Assembly (NCBI GenBank): GCA_913053795.1
Contig: CAJXGZ010000009.1
Span: 1-18,845 of the forward strand
Length of the DNA: 18,845 nt
DNA from: an uncultured Rhodospirillales bacterium
GTDB lineage: Bacteria; Pseudomonadota; Alphaproteobacteria; Rhodospirillales; 2-02-FULL-58-16
Direction of reading: 5' to 3'
Under the pieces are notes generated by a model. It was not told the origin of the DNA. It worked only from the letters and a program-made list of their open reading frames with translations, and made no database searches. Positions 15,401 through 18,845 of the stretch are shown piece by piece. Position numbers and translations under genes: made by a program. Positions within the stretch are counted from its first letter, which is position 1. Each line of letters opens with the position of its first letter.

Positions 15401-15693
15401 ACCCACTTTTATAATTCCTTGATACGTAGGATCTCTTTTCCCGTTTACTCGGTAGGAGGCGGCGAAACGGCGATGCCTTCGCATCGGCACTCGCCGCCGA
15501 CGCCCCGGGGGGACACAGGGGGGGCGCCCCCGCGGCCCCCGAGGGAGCGGGAAAAGCGACCATTTGGCGAAGTTCCGAGGCCCCCGGACGTCGTCGCGCA
15601 CTGCTTGTGGTGCGCATACACCATGGCGCAACGCGCTCCTAGCCGGGAGCCTCGGAACTTCGTCCTACGTATCAAGGAATTATAAAAGTGGGT
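15401..15693. repeat. Hairpin element 2: 293-bp structured inverted-repeat element related to element 1
   Basis: The left arm (15401-15431, ACCCACTTTTATAATTCC...) and right arm (15663-15693) are perfect inverse copies over 31 bp. Inside is the same core as element 1: CTTTTCCCG...CTCGG (15436-15452) closing on CCGAG...CGGGAAAAG (15539-15556), GTAGGA (15452-15457), an 8-bp stem GGCGGCGA/TCGCCGCC (15458-15465 with 15491-15498), and CGATGC-CTTC-GCATCG (15471-15486). A GC-rich insert (15508-15538) follows. A second nested hairpin (15568-15587 with 15643-15662) has no counterpart in element 1. The right arm holds the AAGGA and GTG start of the next gene. Confidence 0.88.
15568..15662. repeat. Second nested hairpin within element 2
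   Basis: CGAAGTTCCGAGGC (15568-15581) pairs with GCCTCGGAACTTCG (15649-15662); with one mismatch the stem extends to 20 bp. Within it GCGCAC (15596-15601) pairs with GTGCGC (15610-15615). It sits between the core and the right outer arm. Confidence 0.85.
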
Positions 15694-17235
15694 ACTAGTA
15701 ATGAAGAAAATTTCCTCGGCGGACGATCCGAGGAAGGTGAGATTCTGAACGCCCTTCTTAAGGAATTCCGCGCCGATCCCGAGGGCTACGAAATCAACAA
15801 AAAACTTGGCCTGTTCATGACCTGGGTCAGGAAATACCAACTTCACGCCGAGCCGCATATCCTAAAGGCGCTGTCTTTCAAGATAAAAGACAATGACACC
15901 AATCGTCTCTTGGACGCGCTGGCCCGTTGTCACGCCCTCAAGGGAAACCGGGAGGCTTGCGTAAAGGTCTATGAAACGGCGCGGGAAATCTGTCCGGAAA
16001 TCAGGTCCTTTGACTACAAGCTGGGGTGCGCCCTGTTTGAAGCCGGAAGACTGAAAGAAGCTTCGGACGTTTTCAGGGAAGCCGTGGACGGCTGCTATCA
16101 AAGGGCCAAGGAAAACTCCTCGCGCAAGAATGGGCCAATCATCCATTTTCTTGAATTAAGTTCGGTTATCCGCCGCTTCTTCGGCGAGTTGGCGGCCAAG
16201 CTGGACCTCTATTTAAAGGCGCGTGAACTGGGTCTTGTGGAATCGGAAAAGGCGATCCTGTTCGCGCCGGACAACGAGGTGAGCAATCCGCGCCTGCTGG
16301 ACTACTGGAAGCAATACATTACGGTTGAAACCGATCCGGCGTGTATTGAGGAATTCGGCGGGAACGCGGTGTTCATCGACTACTACACCCTGCCGGGCGG
16401 TCTGACGTTGCACCGCGACCTGGCGCACCGGGCGGTTCAGAACATGTGGGAGGAGGAGGGAAGGGCGCCTCTTTTGACCCTCAAGGACAGCGATAGGGAA
16501 CGGGGCTGGGCGCGTCTGAAATCCTCTGGCGTTCCCGAAGGCGCCTGGCTGGCGTCACTTCACGTGCGCGAGGCGGGGTTTTTCGACGAGGACGTGGAAT
16601 GGAGCGTCAACCGATACCGCAACGCCAAAATCGAGACCTACCTTCCGGCCATCGAGGAAATTGTTTCACGTGGCGGCTGGGTGATCCGCCTGGGCGATCC
16701 GTCGATGACAACCTTGCCTGAAATGGACAACGTCATCGACTACGCCAATTCGGATTTAAAGAGCGACTGGATGGACATTTTCCTGATCGCCGAGAGCCGC
16801 TTTTACCTGGGCATGGCGTCGGGTCCCAGCAGCGCGGCGGTGGCCTTCGGCGTTCCGGCGGTGGGGACCAACTGGTTCCACCTGGGTCCCTGGCCTTATT
16901 GCAAGCACGATATTTTCATTCATAAACTTCTGAAATCCACCAAGGACGGGCGCATTCTAAGCATCGCTGAATCCTTGAAGCCGCCCATGTTCGGCGCGCT
17001 GGAGCCCCTGTTTCTCAAGGCGCAAGGGGTCGAGCCGGTGGACAACACGGGCGAAGAGATCAAGGAGGCGGTGGTCGAGATGCTGGACCGTCTTGACGGC
17101 AAGAAAACGTATTCCGGCGCCGACGAACGCCGGCAAGCCGCCTATAAAAAGCAGGCCGATCCCTACGGCATTCCCATCGCCTCACGCTTGTGCGGGGCGT
17201 TCCTGGAGCGCCATCCTGAATTGATTGGAGCCTGA
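15688..17235 (+). CDS. TIGR04372-type glycosyltransferase with N-terminal TPR-like region
   Basis: A 515-residue protein. Residues 50-140 are helical with TPR-like spacing (ALARCHALKGNREACVKVYETA, KLGCALFEAGRLKEASDVFREA). Residues 225-480 match the TIGR04372 glycosyltransferase pattern: SLHVREAGF (290-297), NRYRNA (308-313), WVIRLGDPSM (331-340), LKSDWMDIFL (357-366) and GMASGPSSAAVAFGVP (375-390). This resembles a GT-B enzyme that binds a nucleotide sugar. It likely acts in surface polysaccharide synthesis with the epimerase and nucleotidyltransferase downstream. The only plausible start is GTG 15688, with AAGGA nine bases upstream. Both are inside the right arm of hairpin element 2, so folding of that element would hide the initiation site. 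Confidence 0.82.
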   Translation: MGTSNEENFLGGRSEEGEILNALLKEFRADPEGYEINKKLGLFMTWVRKYQLHAEPHILKALSFKIKDNDTNRLLDALARCHALKGNREACVKVYETAREICPEIRSFDYKLGCALFEAGRLKEASDVFREAVDGCYQRAKENSSRKNGPIIHFLELSSVIRRFFGELAAKLDLYLKARELGLVESEKAILFAPDNEVSNPRLLDYWKQYITVETDPACIEEFGGNAVFIDYYTLPGGLTLHRDLAHRAVQNMWEEEGRAPLLTLKDSDRERGWARLKSSGVPEGAWLASLHVREAGFFDEDVEWSVNRYRNAKIETYLPAIEEIVSRGGWVIRLGDPSMTTLPEMDNVIDYANSDLKSDWMDIFLIAESRFYLGMASGPSSAAVAFGVPAVGTNWFHLGPWPYCKHDIFIHKLLKSTKDGRILSIAESLKPPMFGALEPLFLKAQGVEPVDNTGEEIKEAVVEMLDRLDGKKTYSGADERRQAAYKKQADPYGIPIASRLCGAFLERHPELIGA

Positions 17236-17237
17236 AT

Positions 17238-17271
17238 CCCGAGGGGGCGTTGACTTCGGGTAAGGTTTTTT
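17238..17271 (+). terminator. Weak candidate terminator after the TIGR04372 glycosyltransferase
   Basis: CCCGA (17238-17242) can pair with TCGGG (17256-17260), followed after five bases by six T (17266-17271). The stem is short and the gap to the T tract is not ideal. A TTGACT in the loop could instead be a -35 box for the next gene. Confidence 0.25.
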
Positions 17272-17323
17272 GTGATTGTATTTCATTCATGGGCATTGTT
17301 GAAATATTTAGGCGGCTAGTTTT

Positions 17324-18340
17324 TTGAGCGCAAATCCTAAGAATGCGCTGGTCACGGGCGGCGCCGGTTTTATCGGCAGCCATTTGGTTGAGCGTCTTCT
17401 CGCCGACGGCCATCGGGTTGCCGTGATCGACAATTTCGTCAACTCATCACCGGAGAACCTTTCTTCGGTGGCCGGAGAATCCCGTCTGTCCGTGCATCGG
17501 GCGGATGTGGCCCGGCATGAGGATATCCGTCCCCATTTCGAAGGCGTGGACTGGGTGTTTCATCTGGCCGCCCTCGCCGACATCGTGCCCTCCATTCAAC
17601 GGCCCATGCTCTATCACGTAGCCAATGTGGACGGCGCAATTTCGGTTCTTGAGGCGGCGCGGGACGCCGGGGTCAAGCGTTTCGTCTACGCCGCGTCCTC
17701 GTCGTGTTATGGCTTGCCCAATGAATGCCCGACGCCGGAAAGCGCTCCCATGCGCCCCATGTACCCTTACGCCTTGACCAAGTATATAGGCGAGGAGTAC
17801 GTCAAACATTGGAACGGCGTCTACGGACTGGCGACGGTTTCCCTTCGCCTGTTCAATGTCTACGGTCCCCGGGCGCGGACAACGGGGGCCTATGGGGCGG
17901 TGTTCGGCGTCTTCCTGGCCCAGAAGCTGGCCGGCAAGCCCTTCACGGTGGTCGGCGACGGAACCCAGACCCGCGACTTCACCTTCGTCACCGATATTGC
18001 CGACGCCTTCGTCAAGGCCGCCGAATCCGATGTTTCCGGCGAGATCATGAATGTGGGCTCGGGCGGCTGCTACAGCGTCAACAGGCTTGTCGAGCTGTTG
18101 GGGGGCGAAGTCACGTATATTCCAAAACGTCCCGGCGAACCGGATTGCACCTTCGCCGACGTCTCCAGAATTCAGAGAGTGCTGGGGTGGAAGCCCAAGG
18201 TTTCATTCGAGGAAGGCGTCGGCGTCATGCTTGAAAATATCGACTATTGGGGGGATGCTCCGGTATGGTCGGCCGACGCCATTGAGGAGGCGACCGCAGA
18301 TTGGTTTCGATACCTGGGGTCGAAGAAGCAAACGCCATGA
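17324..18340 (+). CDS. NAD-dependent nucleotide-sugar epimerase/dehydratase (extended SDR)
   Basis: A 338-residue extended short-chain dehydrogenase/reductase. The Rossmann motif GGAGFIGSH is at 12-20, D37 in VIDNF selects NAD, the catalytic region has AASSSCYG (124-130) and Y149-x3-K153 in YPYALTKYIGE, and SLRLFNVYGPRA and GDGTQTRDFTFVTD bind the nucleotide sugar. It belongs with UDP-glucose 4-epimerase / GDP-mannose 4,6-dehydratase-like enzymes; the exact substrate is open. The start must be TTG 17324: an in-frame TAG lies at 17309-17311 and no ATG or GTG occurs between it and the Rossmann motif. The stop overlaps the next ATG (18337-18340). It probably supplies an activated sugar to the neighbouring glycosyltransferase. 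Confidence 0.9.
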   Translation: MSANPKNALVTGGAGFIGSHLVERLLADGHRVAVIDNFVNSSPENLSSVAGESRLSVHRADVARHEDIRPHFEGVDWVFHLAALADIVPSIQRPMLYHVANVDGAISVLEAARDAGVKRFVYAASSSCYGLPNECPTPESAPMRPMYPYALTKYIGEEYVKHWNGVYGLATVSLRLFNVYGPRARTTGAYGAVFGVFLAQKLAGKPFTVVGDGTQTRDFTFVTDIADAFVKAAESDVSGEIMNVGSGGCYSVNRLVELLGGEVTYIPKRPGEPDCTFADVSRIQRVLGWKPKVSFEEGVGVMLENIDYWGDAPVWSADAIEEATADWFRYLGSKKQTP

Positions 18341-18845
18341 GCAAGGACTCGAACTCAAGCGTGAACCCGGTTCAGGCGAAGCTCAAAACCATTGATGAAT
18401 TGGCCGAAATCACCCGCCAGGCCCGCGCCGCCGGCGAGACGGTGGTGATGGCGCACGGCACCTTTGACCTGGTTCATGTGGGGCACCTCAGGCATTTGCG
18501 CAGGGCCAAGCGCGAGGGAACCGTTCTCATCGTCACCCTCACCGCCGACGCTTACGTCAATAAGGGGCCTGGAAGGCCGGTTTTCTCCGAGCAGATGCGC
18601 GCCGAGATGCTGGCGTCAATGAATATTGTCGATTATGTGGGCATCCAGCACGCGGCGATGGCCATCGGCGCGCTCAGGATCATACGCCCCGACGTCTATG
18701 TGAAGGGAAAGGAATACGAAAGCGCCGAAGACGACGTCACCGGCGGCATTGTCGGCGAGCGCCGGGCGGTGGAGGCCCATGGCGGGCGCATCGTCTTTAC
18801 CGATGAGGTTACGTTCAGCTCTTCAACCCTGATCAACCGCCACTT
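18337..18845 (+). CDS. Nucleotidyltransferase of the cytidylyltransferase/RfaE type, 3'-truncated by window
   Basis: The gene begins with ATG overlapping the epimerase stop and stays open to the window end (169 full codons). It has the nucleotidyltransferase signature HGTFDLVHVGHLRHL at about residues 40-54 with the HxGH motif (H47, H50), VYVKGKEY in the middle, and SSSTLINR at the end, which corresponds to the ISSTxxI motif of the superfamily. Related enzymes join a sugar phosphate or alcohol phosphate to ATP or CTP, for example heptose-1-phosphate adenylyltransferase (RfaE/HldE). Some relatives have a PfkB-type sugar kinase fused after this domain; the frame does not close here, so that remains possible. 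With the upstream SDR and glycosyltransferase it suggests synthesis of an unusual activated surface sugar. Confidence 0.82.
   Translation, partial: MSKDSNSSVNPVQAKLKTIDELAEITRQARAAGETVVMAHGTFDLVHVGHLRHLRRAKREGTVLIVTLTADAYVNKGPGRPVFSEQMRAEMLASMNIVDYVGIQHAAMAIGALRIIRPDVYVKGKEYESAEDDVTGGIVGERRAVEAHGGRIVFTDEVTFSSSTLINRH

Noticed and set aside
7709..15693. Retron-type msr-msd RNA as explanation for the hairpin elements
   Set aside because: Flanking inverted repeats and stacked hairpins resemble retron RNAs, but no reverse transcriptase is encoded near either copy.
15419..15858. Plus- and minus-strand frames across hairpin element 2
   Set aside because: Their similarity to frames in element 1 follows from the shared DNA core; composition is low-complexity Pro/Arg and no domain is visible.
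1..18845. CRISPR arrays, tRNA or rRNA genes
   Set aside because: No regularly spaced direct repeats and no cloverleaf or conserved rRNA sequence was found on either strand by eye.

Overview
The window is a chromosomal stretch from a GC-rich Gram-negative bacterium, most likely an alphaproteobacterium near the Rhodospirillales. The placement is inferred from three things: an amiC gene divergent from an alphaproteobacterial-type rne (acidic insert in the S1 domain, C-terminal GWW motif), an MnmA with the PNPCIRCN motif, and an intergenic repeat of the kind whose shadow reading frames give VIPAKAG-like peptides. No rRNA, tRNA, CRISPR array or transposase gene is visible.

Layout. (1) 1-4149: a tight plus-strand operon for a cell-envelope export system: an MMPL/RND permease (5' end outside the window), a periplasmic LolA-fold carrier and an outer-membrane beta-barrel protein. 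(2) 4170-4300: an intergenic palindromic repeat. (3) 4380-5467: an ArsR-rhodanese regulator with a candidate operator, convergent with a universal stress protein gene broken by a one-base frameshift in an 8-nt homopolymer. (4) 5569-7730: a GT2 glycosyltransferase overlapping a radical SAM/SPASM-like enzyme; a G9 tract lies in the glycosyltransferase. (5) 7709-7874: a long hairpin element (element 1) between convergent genes. (6) 7872-9540, minus strand: DUF805 membrane protein and AmiC amidase. (7) 9541-13562, plus strand: a long leader, then rne and mnmA. (8) 13565-14086, minus strand: a secreted CigR-like protein with PPGLAK repeats. (9) 14253-15389: a REC-HD-GYP cyclic-di-GMP phosphodiesterase. 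(10) 15401-15693: a second hairpin element (element 2) related to the first. (11) 15688-18845: a surface-polysaccharide cluster of a TIGR04372-type glycosyltransferase, a sugar-nucleotide epimerase/dehydratase and a nucleotidyltransferase cut by the window end.

The most unusual content is the pair of hairpin elements at 7709-7874 and 15401-15693. They share a core with an identical architecture: a closing stem, a GTAGGA foot, an 8-bp stem, an invariant CGATGC/GCATCG hairpin, and a GACGCCCCG exit. The 8-bp stem differs in sequence between copies but pairs in both, and the outer arms (47 bp and 31 bp, each perfect) are unrelated to each other. This is what a family selected for folding, not primary sequence, would look like. 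Element 1 supplies the stop codons of both flanking convergent genes, and element 2 contains the ribosome-binding site and GTG start of the following glycosyltransferase. No protein for mobility is encoded here, so whether they are mobile (REP/MITE-like), regulatory, or both is open.
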